64,000 nucleotides of DNA from Bacteroidota bacterium (GTDB lineage: Bacteria > Bacteroidota > Bacteroidia > Flavobacteriales > Weeksellaceae): assembly GCA_023461035.1 (NCBI GenBank), contig JAEWOD010000004.1, positions 1 to 64,000 of the forward strand. The letters run 5' to 3'. Each line of letters starts with the position of its first letter. The stretch's first letter is position 1. The position numbers and the translations under genes are program-made. Shown piece by piece: positions 24,380-32,868 of this stretch. The notes beneath the pieces were generated by a model, which saw nothing but the letters and a program-made list of their open reading frames with translations, was not told the DNA's origin and made no database searches.

Positions 24380-24817
24380 TTAAGGGTATTGCGTAGAGAA
24401 ATTGACCATCCATAGAATACCAAACTTATCCCGGAAACTTCCGAAATAATCACCCCAGAACTGGTCTTCCATTGGCATTTCTATTTCTCCTCCCTCTGAC
24501 AACTCTGCAAAAAGCCGGTCTGCTTCTTCCCGGGAATCCGGATGGATACTTACATAAGCATTATCACCGTTTTGAAAAGGCCGGTTTCCAAATCCGGGCA
24601 TGGTATCGGAACCCATTAGGATTTCACTTCCAACCGGTAAACTCACATGCATCACTCGGTTTTTATGCTCATCAGGGAGCTCAAAACCATCCATAGGTGG
24701 AATGTCGCCAAACCTCATGACGCCCTGTCCGGCAAATTCACCACCAAAAACTTTTTTATAATGTAGAAATGCAGCTTCGCAATTCCCATCAAAATTTAAA
24801 TAAGGATTTAATTTCAT
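24380..24817 (-). CDS. PhnB/YjdN-like VOC protein
   Basis: A 145-residue PhnB-like VOC protein: YLNFDGNCEAAFLHYKKVFG, HVSLPVGSEILMGSDTMPGF, NAYVSIHPDSREEADRLFAE and DQFWGDYFGSFRDKFGILW. Such proteins resemble ubiquinone-methylation-like and antibiotic-resistance folds but mostly lack a known role. It precedes the 23980-24369 gene by 10 bases, so the two are likely co-transcribed. Confidence 0.88.
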   Translation of the reverse strand: MKLNPYLNFDGNCEAAFLHYKKVFGGEFAGQGVMRFGDIPPMDGFELPDEHKNRVMHVSLPVGSEILMGSDTMPGFGNRPFQNGDNAYVSIHPDSREEADRLFAELSEGGEIEMPMEDQFWGDYFGSFRDKFGILWMVNFSTQYP

Positions 24818-24851
24818 GATTTTTTAAATTTATTATTGATAATTTATTGAT

Positions 24852-25250
24852 TTACATTCCCTTTTCAAGAAGCAGAAAATTCCATTTGTGACCGTCCGGG
24901 TCTTCAAACGTACAACCGAAATATTTATCATCTCGTTGCGGTTTTTTTAGAATTTTTCCATCGGAATTTTTAATTTTTTCAGCCAATTCCATAATTTCTT
25001 CTTCTGAATTAGAACCGATTGTGATAATCAATTCATTAGATTGGGAAGTATCACAAATTGCTGTTTCGATAAATTTTTCCAGAATTTCTTTTTTAAAAAA
25101 ATGAATAATCAGCTCATTAGTTCCTGCCAGAAAACTCACCAATTGTTCATTCTTATAATGTTCACCATTAGGTTTAAAACCGATTTCTTTATAAAATTTT
25201 TCAGTTTTTTCTAAATTTTTTACCGGAAGATTAAGCCAGACATTTTCCAT
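24852..25250 (-). CDS. VOC protein (third of the cluster)
   Basis: A 132-residue VOC-superfamily protein: LNLPVKNLEKTEKFYKEIGF, HFFKKEILEKFIETAI and GCTFEDPDGHKWNFLLLEKG, the last with a metal-ligand-type EDPDGH pattern. It shares the fold but little sequence with its two neighbours, so the three are diverged members, not a recent duplication. Downstream of the Crp/Fnr-type regulator. Confidence 0.88.
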   Translation of the reverse strand: MENVWLNLPVKNLEKTEKFYKEIGFKPNGEHYKNEQLVSFLAGTNELIIHFFKKEILEKFIETAICDTSQSNELIITIGSNSEEEIMELAEKIKNSDGKILKKPQRDDKYFGCTFEDPDGHKWNFLLLEKGM

Positions 25251-25316
25251 TTTTTCAAATTATACTTCCAAAATTAATCTGAAAACAATGAAAAGTACTT
25301 GTCGTATGACAAGAAA

Positions 25317-25895
25317 CTATTTTGAATACAATATTTCCCGTCTTATGCGGCTCAGCGAACTGTCCGTAATTCCCAGATATGAAGCAATTTGTTTCAAAGG
25401 TGCTGATTGTATGATTTCCGGTTTTTCTTTCATCAATTTTAAATAACGATGGGTAGCGGTTTCGGTGATCATTTCGAGGGAACGTTGTTTGGTAGCAAAT
25501 AATTGGAAAGTAAACCAAAGCCTTCCCCATTCCTTAAATCCTTCGATGTTTTCAAAAAGATTTTCAAAATCCGGAAAATCAATTTTCCATAAAACCGAAT
25601 GGGTGATGGTTTGTAAATTTTCTTTTGAAGGGCTATTTTGAAAAAGGGAAGAAGGAACGATGACTATGTCGTTTTTCACAAAAAATTCGGTGGTAATTTC
25701 ATTATTGTCCCAGTCATGCACAAAAGCCCTAACCAAACCACTTTCCAAAATATAATAACAATCCATGATCTGGCCTTCTTTCAGTATCCATTCATTTTTT
25801 GGAATTTCGATCCTTTGATGTTTTGAAAAAATAATTTCCAAATTGGCCAAAGTCAACAAAGGATGCATGTATACGGATGCTAAAGATTGATTCAT
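25317..25895 (-). CDS. Crp/Fnr-type transcription regulator
   Basis: A 192-residue regulator with an N-terminal cyclic-nucleotide-like beta barrel (IPKNEWILKEGQIMDCYYIL, GLVRAFVHDWDNNEITTEFF) and a C-terminal winged helix whose recognition segment is IASYLGITDSSLSRIRREIL. There are no cysteines arranged as an Fnr [4Fe-4S] ligand set. It heads the minus-strand VOC/DoxX cluster and probably controls it; the effector is unknown. Confidence 0.88.
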   Translation of the reverse strand: MNQSLASVYMHPLLTLANLEIIFSKHQRIEIPKNEWILKEGQIMDCYYILESGLVRAFVHDWDNNEITTEFFVKNDIVIVPSSLFQNSPSKENLQTITHSVLWKIDFPDFENLFENIEGFKEWGRLWFTFQLFATKQRSLEMITETATHRYLKLMKEKPEIIQSAPLKQIASYLGITDSSLSRIRREILYSK

Positions 25896-26051
25896 ATAGG
25901 AATTTGTAAGCAGTTGACGATAAATTATATATTAAAATTAAATATAATAATTAATATATAGATTCCTTAATTTTCAATCAATTAGGATCATTAACTTAGA
26001 GGAAAAAAAATACTCAATAGCTTTTCTTCTCTGAATTAATATGAAATTCTT

Positions 26052-26474
26052 TTATTTCTTTTTAAATCTTAACAATAGAATTTTATCTTGAAATAATTTC
26101 AATTCGCTTCCTGAAACCTCATAGGCATTTACCTGACTCAATAAATCCAGAAAAGCCTGTTCGCCGTCCATTTCAGGACAAGCCATCATGGTAGATCCGG
26201 CCTGGGAGAATTTCATACTTTCCGGTAAAAGCGTAACACTTGAAAAATAACGATTACAACCTGCAAATCCGACTGCCTGCAAACCGTTATCATTAATAAA
26301 ATTCATGGAAACCTCCTGGTTGTTATAACTGACAACCGTACCATTTTCATCTTGCAATAACCAAGTATTGTTTTCAATCAAAGCCTTAACTTGGTTGAAA
26401 TCCGTTACAGCACCAGTTTTACAGGATGAAAGGAAAAGGGAAGCGAGGACAGAAAGGACGATTAATTTTTTCAT
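26052..26474 (-). CDS. META-domain lipoprotein
   Basis: A 140-residue predicted lipoprotein (SLFLSSCKTG, Cys 18) with a META/HslJ domain: NTWLLQDENGTVVSYNNQEV, GFAGCNRYFSS, and SQAGSTMMACPEMDGEQAFL. HslJ-like domains are found on outer-membrane lipoproteins linked to stress or motility phenotypes; the mechanism is unknown. It lies 10 bases downstream of pheT on the same strand. A second META lipoprotein is at 30577-31086. Confidence 0.88.
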   Translation of the reverse strand: MKKLIVLSVLASLFLSSCKTGAVTDFNQVKALIENNTWLLQDENGTVVSYNNQEVSMNFINDNGLQAVGFAGCNRYFSSVTLLPESMKFSQAGSTMMACPEMDGEQAFLDLLSQVNAYEVSGSELKLFQDKILLLRFKKK

Positions 26475-26484
26475 AGAATTCCAT

Positions 26485-28923
26485 TTAGTTTCTCAATTCA
26501 GCATTGAAATTTTGTTGAAAGTTACGAATTAATTCGTTCATTGTTTTCTCAATTTCGATATCGCTCAGCGTTTTTTCTTCATTTTGCAGAATGAAACTCA
26601 TCGCATAGGATTTTTTTCCTTCTGGCAATTTATCACCTTCGTACACATCAAACAATTGAATGTTTTTCACCCAATTTAGACCCAGTTGCCGCACCGAATC
26701 GAACAAATCAATATAAGAAACGGATTTATCAATCAACAAAGCCAAATCTCTTTTTACAGAAGGAAATTTTGGTATTTCTTTGAATTTCAATTGATAATTA
26801 GAAACTAATTCTACAACCGAATCCCAATTTAATTCTGCATAAAATACTTCCTGCGAAATGTCCATTTGCTTGAGAATTTTTTTGGAACAAATTCCCAAAA
26901 CTCCCAATTCTTTTCCATTGATTTCCAATGAAATGGCTTCAGAGAAATTAGAATTAGAATATGGTTTTTCTTTTGCACCGTTAATTCCCAAACGATTTAA
27001 AACTTCAGTCAATACACCTTTTAAAGCATAAAAATTGGAAGCTTCCGATGGGCTTGCCCAATTTTCTTCTTTTTTATTTCCCGAAATCAAAATTGCCAAC
27101 TGATAATTTTCGTTGTATACGTCCTGAACTTTGGAATAAATTTTTCCAAATTCAAATAATTTGATGTTAGTGTTTTTCCGGTTGATGTTATACAATGTAT
27201 TTTCCAGCAATCCGGGTAACATCGATTGTCGCATGACGGACAAATCGGAACTCAATGGATTTAAAAGTTTTACCCCGATGGATTCATCCAGCCCAAATAT
27301 TTCTTGGTATTGGGTTTTGACTACTGAATTGTTCATCGCTTCATTAAACCCTATTGAAATCAGAGTTTGAGCTACTGCATTTTCAATTCTTTGGGTATTT
27401 TTTTCTATATTTTTTACCGGAGTAAACGAAATTTTTTGCGGTGTTTTAATTTTGTTGTATCCGTAAATTCGTAAAATTTCTTCTATGATATCTACTTCCC
27501 GTTGTACATCTGCTCGATAAGGAGGAACGGATAATTCAAGGGTTTCATTGGATTCCGAAAGTATTTGTATATCAAGTGATTCCAGAATTCCTTTCACTTG
27601 TTCACGATGTAAACGTTCTCCCAAAAGCTGATCCAGTTTATGATAACGCAATACGGTTTTGAAATTTTCAATCGGAGCAGGATATTGGTCGATGATTTCA
27701 CCAACGACTTTTGCATCGGCCAATTCAACCAAAAGAAGAGCCGCTTTTTTTAATGCCTGAATAGTCATATTGGGATCGACACCTCTTTCAAAACGGAAAG
27801 AAGAATCGGTATTCAATCCATGTGATTTGGAAGTTTTCCTAACGGAAATCGGGTCAAAATAAGCACTTTCCAAAAAGATTTTGGTGGTTGCATCGGATAC
27901 TCCGGAATTTATTCCACCATAAACACCTGCAATACACATTCCGCCGTTTTCATCGCAAATCATTAATTCAGAACCATTTAACTCACGTTCTATTCCATCC
28001 AATGTTTTGAATTTGGTTCCTTTTTCCAGAGTTTGAACGATGATCTTTTGATTCGAAATTTTATCGGCGTCAAAAGCATGCAAAGGTTGTCCTAAATCAT
28101 GCAGAATATAATTGGTGATGTCCACAACATTGTTAATCGGATTGAGTCCTATGGTTTTAAGACGATCCTGCAACCAGTCAGGAGATGGTTTTATCGTTAA
28201 ATTTTCCAAATAAATTCCGGCATAGCGTGGTGCCAATTCGGAATTTTTGACTTCTACCTGAATCGGATTTTTCCCTGAAATTTTCAGATTCTCAAATTCC
28301 TCATTAACATGAGACGGGCTCAATTCTGATTTGAGTTTAAGGACATTTAATGCAGCATGCAGATCACGCGCCACCCCAAAATGACTCATAGCATCAGTAC
28401 GGTTGGGAGTCAGCCCGATTTCAATCAAAGTGTCGGTATTTGCTTTTTTGATGATTTCGGAAATAGGAGTACCGACCTTATGAGAAGGCTCCAATATCCA
28501 GATTCCATCATGATTTTCACTGATTCCCAATTCGGCTTCGGAACAAATCATCCCAAAAGAATCTACATTTCGCAGTTTTGCTTCTTTAATGGTAAAAGAT
28601 TTTCCGTCCGGCGAAGTCAAAATTGTACCTACGGTAGCTACCGGAACTTTTTGTTCTTCTTCGATGTTGGGAGCACCGCAAACGATTTGTAATTTTTCAG
28701 GGTTTCCTATATCGACGGTAGCCACTTGAAGTTTATCAGCATTGGGATGTTTTTCCAATGTGATTACTTTTCCGACAACTACGCCTTCTAGATTTTGATT
28801 TTGAGAACCTGTTTTTTCAATGGATTCAACCTCCAAACCGGTATTGGTCAGGATTTCACCTATTTTTTGGACTTCCAAGTCGGTTTTGATATAGGAGGAA
28901 AGCCAATTATATGATATTTTCAT
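26485..28923 (-). CDS. pheT: phenylalanine--tRNA ligase beta subunit
   Basis: PheT pairs with PheS to charge tRNA-Phe. At 812 residues it has the full bacterial domain order: N-terminal tRNA-binding EMAP-like domain (VVVGKVITLEKHPNADKLQV), B3/B4 editing domain (SHGLNTDSSFRFERGVDPN), B5 (LERLHREQVKGILESL-like region), the catalytic-like domain (FNEAMNNSVVKTQYQEIFGL) and the C-terminal FDX-ACB domain (FPSVKRDLALLIDKSVSYID, LPEGKKSYAMSFIL). pheS is not in the window. It probably co-transcribes the downstream META gene. Confidence 0.96.
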   Translation of the reverse strand: MKISYNWLSSYIKTDLEVQKIGEILTNTGLEVESIEKTGSQNQNLEGVVVGKVITLEKHPNADKLQVATVDIGNPEKLQIVCGAPNIEEEQKVPVATVGTILTSPDGKSFTIKEAKLRNVDSFGMICSEAELGISENHDGIWILEPSHKVGTPISEIIKKANTDTLIEIGLTPNRTDAMSHFGVARDLHAALNVLKLKSELSPSHVNEEFENLKISGKNPIQVEVKNSELAPRYAGIYLENLTIKPSPDWLQDRLKTIGLNPINNVVDITNYILHDLGQPLHAFDADKISNQKIIVQTLEKGTKFKTLDGIERELNGSELMICDENGGMCIAGVYGGINSGVSDATTKIFLESAYFDPISVRKTSKSHGLNTDSSFRFERGVDPNMTIQALKKAALLLVELADAKVVGEIIDQYPAPIENFKTVLRYHKLDQLLGERLHREQVKGILESLDIQILSESNETLELSVPPYRADVQREVDIIEEILRIYGYNKIKTPQKISFTPVKNIEKNTQRIENAVAQTLISIGFNEAMNNSVVKTQYQEIFGLDESIGVKLLNPLSSDLSVMRQSMLPGLLENTLYNINRKNTNIKLFEFGKIYSKVQDVYNENYQLAILISGNKKEENWASPSEASNFYALKGVLTEVLNRLGINGAKEKPYSNSNFSEAISLEINGKELGVLGICSKKILKQMDISQEVFYAELNWDSVVELVSNYQLKFKEIPKFPSVKRDLALLIDKSVSYIDLFDSVRQLGLNWVKNIQLFDVYEGDKLPEGKKSYAMSFILQNEEKTLSDIEIEKTMNELIRNFQQNFNAELRN

Positions 28924-28930
28924 TTTTTAA

Positions 28931-29068
28931 AGTGATTGGTGAATTAGTAACTGGTGAATGAGGAGTTTTTTACTAATTATATTCCGTTTAACATTCATTT
29001 TGATTGAATATGGGTATTGAAACCTATATTTTTCTAATCACTAATTACTATTTACTATTCGCTAATTA
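28931..29068. repeat. two degenerate heptamer arrays between pheT and dnaN
   Basis: 28931-28965 has AGTGATT/GGTGAAT-like units (7-8 base phase). 29034-29068 has five exact-phase units CTAATCA, CTAATTA, CTATTTA, CTATTCG, CTAATTA, the last overlapping the dnaN stop codon. The two look like loose reverse complements of each other (AGTGATT / AATCACT). Confidence 0.6.
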
Positions 29069-30184
29069 AGCATTTAACATGACCGGCATCACCAGCATCA
29101 GAATTTCTTCTCCTTCTTCCAGTCCGTCAACGGGTTTGATGATTCCCGCACGGCTTGGTTCGGACATTTCCAGAGTGATATCGTCAGATTGTAAATTATT
29201 TAGAACTTCTATTAAGAATTTGGAATTGAAACCGATTTGCATATCAGAGCCGTTGTAATCGCAAGGCAAACGCTCTTCTGCTTTACTGGAAAAATCAACG
29301 TCTTCGGCATGAATCATCAACGAACTTCCGGATAATTTCAAACGAACCTGATTGGTGGTTTTATTGGAGAAAATCGCTACCCGTTTCAACGAAGTCAAGA
29401 AAAGATTTCTGTTGATTGTCAATACGTTAGGATTTTCTTTTGGAATTACTGCGTCATAGTTGGGATATTTCCCATCTATCAAACGGCAAATCAAAACGAT
29501 GTTCTGAAATGAAAATCGGGTATTGGTCTGATTGTATTCAACCGTTACATCCTCGTTGCTTCCCGCCAAAATATTTTTCAGCAAATTCAACGGTTTTTTT
29601 GGCATAATGTATTCGGTAGCCTCGGCCGATTTTAAATCTTTTCGGGTATATTTCACCAAACGGTGCGCATCAGTGGCCACAAATTTAAAATTGTCTTTTC
29701 CTGCCTGAAAGAAAACGCCAGTCATCACGGGACGAAGCTCATCATTTCCTGTTGCAAAAAGGGTTTTAGCGATGGCTTCCGAGAGAATTCCGGCTTGTAA
29801 AGTCGAAATGACGGCTTCCTGAACTTCCGGTGCTTGTGGATATTCATCTGCAGATTCCAATGCAATTTGATAATTTCCTTGTTCGGAAACGATTTCCATC
29901 AGATTATCTTCTTTTTGGATAAAAGTCAATGGCTGGTCAGGAAAAGTTTTCAGGGTATCCAAAAGAATTCGGGAAGGAACTGCAATTTTGGCCGAATCAC
30001 CTGATTCTACTTCTACAAGCGTTGAAATGGTCGTTTCCAAATCCGAACCGGTAATTTTCAACTGGTTTCCGTCCAATTCAAAAAGAAAGTTATCTAAGAT
30101 TGGCAAAGTATTATTGGAATTGATAACCCCGCTTATGAGGTTGACATTTTTAAGTAAACTGCTACTGGATACGATGAATTTCAT
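29066..30184 (-). CDS. dnaN: DNA polymerase III beta sliding clamp
   Basis: The processivity clamp encircling DNA. The 372-residue length and start MKFIVSSSSLLKNVNLISGV are standard; the open frame extends to 30346, but that part lies upstream of a -7 box and has no homology. Features of the three clamp domains: LPILDNFLFELDGNQLKITG, RPVMTGVFFQAGKDNFKFVA, TDAHRLVKYTRK and the C-terminal EEILMLVMPVML that forms the partner-binding cleft. Not adjacent to dnaA, which is often the case in Bacteroidota. Confidence 0.96.
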   Translation of the reverse strand: MKFIVSSSSLLKNVNLISGVINSNNTLPILDNFLFELDGNQLKITGSDLETTISTLVEVESGDSAKIAVPSRILLDTLKTFPDQPLTFIQKEDNLMEIVSEQGNYQIALESADEYPQAPEVQEAVISTLQAGILSEAIAKTLFATGNDELRPVMTGVFFQAGKDNFKFVATDAHRLVKYTRKDLKSAEATEYIMPKKPLNLLKNILAGSNEDVTVEYNQTNTRFSFQNIVLICRLIDGKYPNYDAVIPKENPNVLTINRNLFLTSLKRVAIFSNKTTNQVRLKLSGSSLMIHAEDVDFSSKAEERLPCDYNGSDMQIGFNSKFLIEVLNNLQSDDITLEMSEPSRAGIIKPVDGLEEGEEILMLVMPVMLNA

Positions 30185-30214
30185 CTTTTCTATTTTAATT
30201 ATTTTACTGACTGA

Positions 30215-30222
30215 CAAAAATA
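30215..30222 (-). promoter_or_regulatory. dnaN promoter, -7 box
   Basis: The minus strand reads TATTTTTG, matching TAnnTTTG, 31 bases before the dnaN ATG at 30184. It supports that start over the upstream ATG at 30346. Confidence 0.5.
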
Positions 30223-30256
30223 AATCTTTTGAAATGAAATGAAAGAATTTTATGGA

Positions 30257-30287
30257 TTTGTTTTGAACATTTCTTTGATTAATTTTG
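30257..30287 (+). promoter_or_regulatory. complete Bacteroidota promoter, possibly leaderless
   Basis: TTTG (30257-30260), exactly 19 bases, then TAATTTTG (30280-30287): both boxes and the spacing are consensus. The next gene's ATG follows at 30293, so the transcript would start at or next to the start codon. Confidence 0.6.
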
Positions 30288-30292
30288 TTGAT

Positions 30293-30580
30293 ATGAAGTA
30301 TTACGGAGTGGCCTTTTTGCTGATTGGGATTTTTTCTTTTGGACAAGATAAAGATTCGGTTTCAATTCAAAAATTTGATTTGAACTTGAATTCTACTTAT
30401 TCTGTTTTCAATACATCCGATTTGAATCTGAAAATCAAATCTTGGGATGATGAATCTTGGGACGAAAAGCAAAAGAAAAAACAGCGATATAAGCATCTTG
30501 GATTTCCCGACTCGATGATCAGACATTCCATTGACGGAATGGTGGAAGGTATATTGAACCGATTAATTTCAAAGAAATGA
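30293..30580 (+). CDS. small exported protein, unknown
   Basis: A 95-residue protein with a signal peptide (YYGVAFLLIGIFSFGQ) and a charged mature part (SWDDESWDEKQKKKQRYKHL, GFPDSMIRHSIDGMVEGILN). I do not recognise a family. I start at 30293, because the longer frame to 30239 puts 18 residues before the signal peptide. It overlaps the following META lipoprotein by 4 bases (ATGA) and so belongs to the same transcript and probably the same process. Confidence 0.6.
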   Translation: MKYYGVAFLLIGIFSFGQDKDSVSIQKFDLNLNSTYSVFNTSDLNLKIKSWDDESWDEKQKKKQRYKHLGFPDSMIRHSIDGMVEGILNRLISKK

Positions 30581-31086
30581 AAAATAGTTTATTGATAATT
30601 TTAGTTTTGTTTTTTACGGGTTGTTCAACTCAGAAAACAACAGAATCTCATCAGGAAAATCAGGAAACAGAAATGAGTATGGAAAATCAAAATACGGGCT
30701 CCTCCTTCGTCCAACCCAAAGATCCGCTTTTGGGAAAATGGCAGCTCGAATATCTGAATCCGGCAACAGGAAAAGATATCAAACACTTTAAAATCCAAAA
30801 ACCCTATTTGAATTTTGTGGACAATACAAAAGTCGCCGGAAATAACGGTTGCAATAATATTTCAGGCGGTTACGAAGCAGATCAGCAGAAAATAGTTTTT
30901 CACACGGAAAAATTTGCCTCTACCCGTATGTTTTGTGAAGGAGTAGATGAACAGGTTTATCTGAATGCTTTAGGCTCCATTACCCGTTATGCCGTGTTGG
31001 AAGACGGTTTGAAACTCGTTTTATCTGCAGAAGATGAAATCGTTTTGGTTTTTACCAAAGTTTTTGAAAATCAGAATACCCGATAA
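30577..31086 (+). CDS. META-domain lipoprotein
   Basis: A 169-residue lipoprotein (VLFFTGCSTQ, Cys 16) with a polar linker (QENQETEMSMENQNTGSSF) and a META/HslJ-like domain: PLLGKWQLEYLNPATGKDIK, VDNTKVAGNNGCNNISGGYE, STRMFCEGVDEQVYL. A distant relative of the 26052-26474 product. Translationally coupled to the small exported protein before it; followed by a strong terminator. Confidence 0.88.
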   Translation: MKNSLLIILVLFFTGCSTQKTTESHQENQETEMSMENQNTGSSFVQPKDPLLGKWQLEYLNPATGKDIKHFKIQKPYLNFVDNTKVAGNNGCNNISGGYEADQQKIVFHTEKFASTRMFCEGVDEQVYLNALGSITRYAVLEDGLKLVLSAEDEIVLVFTKVFENQNTR

Positions 31087-31089
31087 AAG

Positions 31090-31114
31090 AAAACCCTGAC
31101 TTGAACAGGGTTTT
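31090..31114. terminator. bidirectional terminator
   Basis: AAAACCCTG and CAGGGTTTT form a perfect 9-bp stem with a 7-base loop, between the convergent META gene and the beta-synthase-type gene. Confidence 0.85.
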
Positions 31115-31119
31115 GTATT

Positions 31120-32481
31120 TTAATGTATCGCTTTGATGATGTCGTGTTTGGTGATGATTTGGTGATTTCCATCTTCCAGTTCCACTAAAACAGCAGAATT
31201 ATCTTTGTCAATCAACTTCGAAATTTCTTCGATTTTTGTTTCCGATTTGACAATAGGGAAGGGTCTTCCCATCACCGATTTTACCGGACGATTTGCCAGT
31301 TCTTTATCCTCAAAAAATAATCGGAACAAATGTGTTTCGTCCAACGAACCAACAAAACCGTCTACATCTACCACAGGAATTTGGGAAATTTCAAATTTTT
31401 TCATTCGCTCAATCGCATGTGAAACCAATTCTTCTGTTTTCACGGTCACCAATGGCTGATGAATGTGATCTTTGATCAAATCGGTTGCTTTTTTGATTTC
31501 CTCTTCCAGAAATCCACGCTCGCGCATCCAGTCATCGTTAAACATTTTACCGACATAACGGCTTCCATGATCATGAAACAAAACAACTACAACATCTTCC
31601 GGTTTGAAATGTTCTTTCAATTGTAAAACACCTTTGATGGCCGAACCGGCCGAATTTCCCACAAAAATTCCTTCTTCTTTGGCAATTTTTCTCGTATAAA
31701 CCGCTGCATCTTTGTCGGTTACTTTGGTAAATCCATCGATCAATGAGAAATCTACATTTTTAGGTAAAATATCTTCCCCGATTCCTTCGGTGATGTAGGG
31801 ATAAATTTCATTTTCGTCAAAAATTCCGGTTTCGTGGTATTTTTTGAAAACGGAACCATAAGTATCTACGCCCCAGATTTTAATGTTTGGATTTTGTTCT
31901 TTCAAATATTTTGCAACACCCGAAATGGTTCCGCCGGTTCCGACTCCGACCACGAAATGCGTAATTTTCCCATCGGTTTGTTCCCAGATTTCCGGTCCGG
32001 TCTGTTCGTAGTGAGCGATGGAATTGGATGGATTGTCATATTGGTTTACATACCAAGCCTTGGGCGTTTCTTCCGCCAATCGTTTGGAAACGGAATAATA
32101 GGAGCGAGGGTCGTCCGGTTCTACATCGGTCGGACAAACAACTACTTTTGCACCAACGGCACGCAAAATGTCCATTTTTTCTTTGGATTGTTTATCGGAA
32201 ATCACACAAATCAGTTTATATCCTTTGATGATGGCTCCCAAAGCCAATCCCATTCCGGTATTTCCGGAAGTTCCTTCGATGATGGTTCCGCCGGGTTTTA
32301 ATCGTCCGTCTGCTTCAGCGTCTTCGATCATTTTTACTGCCATTCGGTCTTTGACGGAATTTCCGGGATTGAAGGTTTCCACTTTTGCCAAAACCAAAGC
32401 ATCTATTTCTTGTGTCACTTTGTTAAGTTTCACAAGTGGCGTATTGCCAATGGTTTCGAGTATATTGTTGCAATATTTCAT
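31120..32481 (-). CDS. cystathionine beta-synthase-type PLP enzyme with CBS pair
   Basis: A 453-residue fold-type II PLP enzyme fused to a CBS-domain pair, the layout of cystathionine beta-synthase (transsulfuration). The PLP Lys is in ETFNPGNSVKDRMAVKM, the phosphate loop and Asn in EGTSGNTGMGLALGA, and the cofactor-binding glycine loop in VVGVGTGGTISG. Residues about 335-453 hold two CBS motifs (TVKTEELVSHAIERMKKFEI, VKSVMGRPFPIVKSETKIEE). A plain cysteine synthase would lack the CBS part. I start at MKYCNNILETIGNTPLVK; a -7 box at 32500-32507 makes the longer start (32502) unlikely. Confidence 0.92.
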   Translation of the reverse strand: MKYCNNILETIGNTPLVKLNKVTQEIDALVLAKVETFNPGNSVKDRMAVKMIEDAEADGRLKPGGTIIEGTSGNTGMGLALGAIIKGYKLICVISDKQSKEKMDILRAVGAKVVVCPTDVEPDDPRSYYSVSKRLAEETPKAWYVNQYDNPSNSIAHYEQTGPEIWEQTDGKITHFVVGVGTGGTISGVAKYLKEQNPNIKIWGVDTYGSVFKKYHETGIFDENEIYPYITEGIGEDILPKNVDFSLIDGFTKVTDKDAAVYTRKIAKEEGIFVGNSAGSAIKGVLQLKEHFKPEDVVVVLFHDHGSRYVGKMFNDDWMRERGFLEEEIKKATDLIKDHIHQPLVTVKTEELVSHAIERMKKFEISQIPVVDVDGFVGSLDETHLFRLFFEDKELANRPVKSVMGRPFPIVKSETKIEEISKLIDKDNSAVLVELEDGNHQIITKHDIIKAIH

Positions 32482-32499
32482 TTCTACTAAATTGAGGTG

Positions 32500-32507
32500 C
32501 AAATTTA
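32500..32507 (-). promoter_or_regulatory. promoter of the beta-synthase-type gene, -7 box
   Basis: The minus strand reads TAAATTTG, an exact TAnnTTTG match, 18 bases before the ATG at 32481. Confidence 0.55.
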
Positions 32508-32521
32508 GGGATTTTTTTGAT

Positions 32522-32549
32522 GGAAGATGGAGGTTGGAAGATGGAAGAA
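32522..32549. repeat. heptamer array GGAAGAT
   Basis: Four units in exact 7-base phase: GGAAGAT, GGAGGTT, GGAAGAT, GGAAGAA. The same unit recurs at 34355-34389, on the other side of lpdA. Confidence 0.7.
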
Positions 32550-32571
32550 TTTTTAAATTTTCTCAAAACTT

Positions 32572-32724
32572 AGCCCGGATGGCAGTGGATATCCTTTTTT
32601 CGGAGGCGAGTGATTTTTGTTCAGGAAAAAGAGTGATCCCGATGGTTCGGGAGAAGCGAAACTCCTTTTTCCTGAATTACAAAAACCGAGAAAACGGAAA
32701 AAGATAGAAACGGACAGCCGGATC
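32572..32724. repeat. long imperfect inverted-repeat element (about 150 bases)
   Basis: The two halves are imperfect reverse complements: TTTTTGTTCAGGAAAAAG (32614-32631) pairs with CTTTTTCCTGAATTACAAAAA-type sequence at 32665-32685, the outer arms (AGCCCGGATGGCAGT at the left, GACAGCCGGATCAGC at the right) also pair partly, and a small CCCGA/TCGGG hairpin sits at the tip (32638-32651). It has no gene. From memory it resembles an intergenic sequence that recurs in Flavobacteriaceae genomes; I could not check this. Confidence 0.65.
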
Positions 32725-32735
32725 AGCTACAAAAA

Positions 32736-32760
32736 AAACGGCAGAAATTTCCTGCCGTTT
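32736..32760. terminator. strong hairpin (terminator-like)
   Basis: AAACGGCAG and CTGCCGTTT form a 9-bp stem with A-run and T-rich flanks. No gene ends directly beside it, so it may belong to the adjacent inverted-repeat element or serve lpdA as a second terminator. Confidence 0.55.
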
Positions 32761-32770
32761 GTATTTCTAA

Positions 32771-32814
32771 ACTTTGACAAAGTAATTTGGTTGTGAATAA
32801 AACTTTGTCAAAGT
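32771..32814. repeat. nested palindrome pair ACTTTGACAAAGT
   Basis: ACTTTGACAAAGT (32771-32783) and ACTTTGTCAAAGT (32802-32814) are exact reverse complements, and each is itself a palindrome apart from its central base. They can form either two small hairpins or one 13-bp stem. Confidence 0.6.
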
Positions 32815-32817
32815 GAT

Positions 32818-32862
32818 AACCTCCAAGGTTCATTTTCACTCTGAATACTAACCTTGGAGGTT
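32818..32862. terminator. lpdA terminator, 13-bp stem
   Basis: AACCTCCAAGGTT and AACCTTGGAGGTT are perfect reverse complements with a 19-base loop, starting 6 bases after the lpdA stop on the minus strand. Confidence 0.75.
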
Positions 32863-32868
32863 TTTAGT

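Noticed and set aside
31834..32301. Long open frames on the plus strand opposite the beta-synthase-type gene, and likewise opposite lpdA (33799-34266)
   Set aside because: Their translations have no recognisable domain or signal and mirror the codon pattern of the real gene on the other strand.
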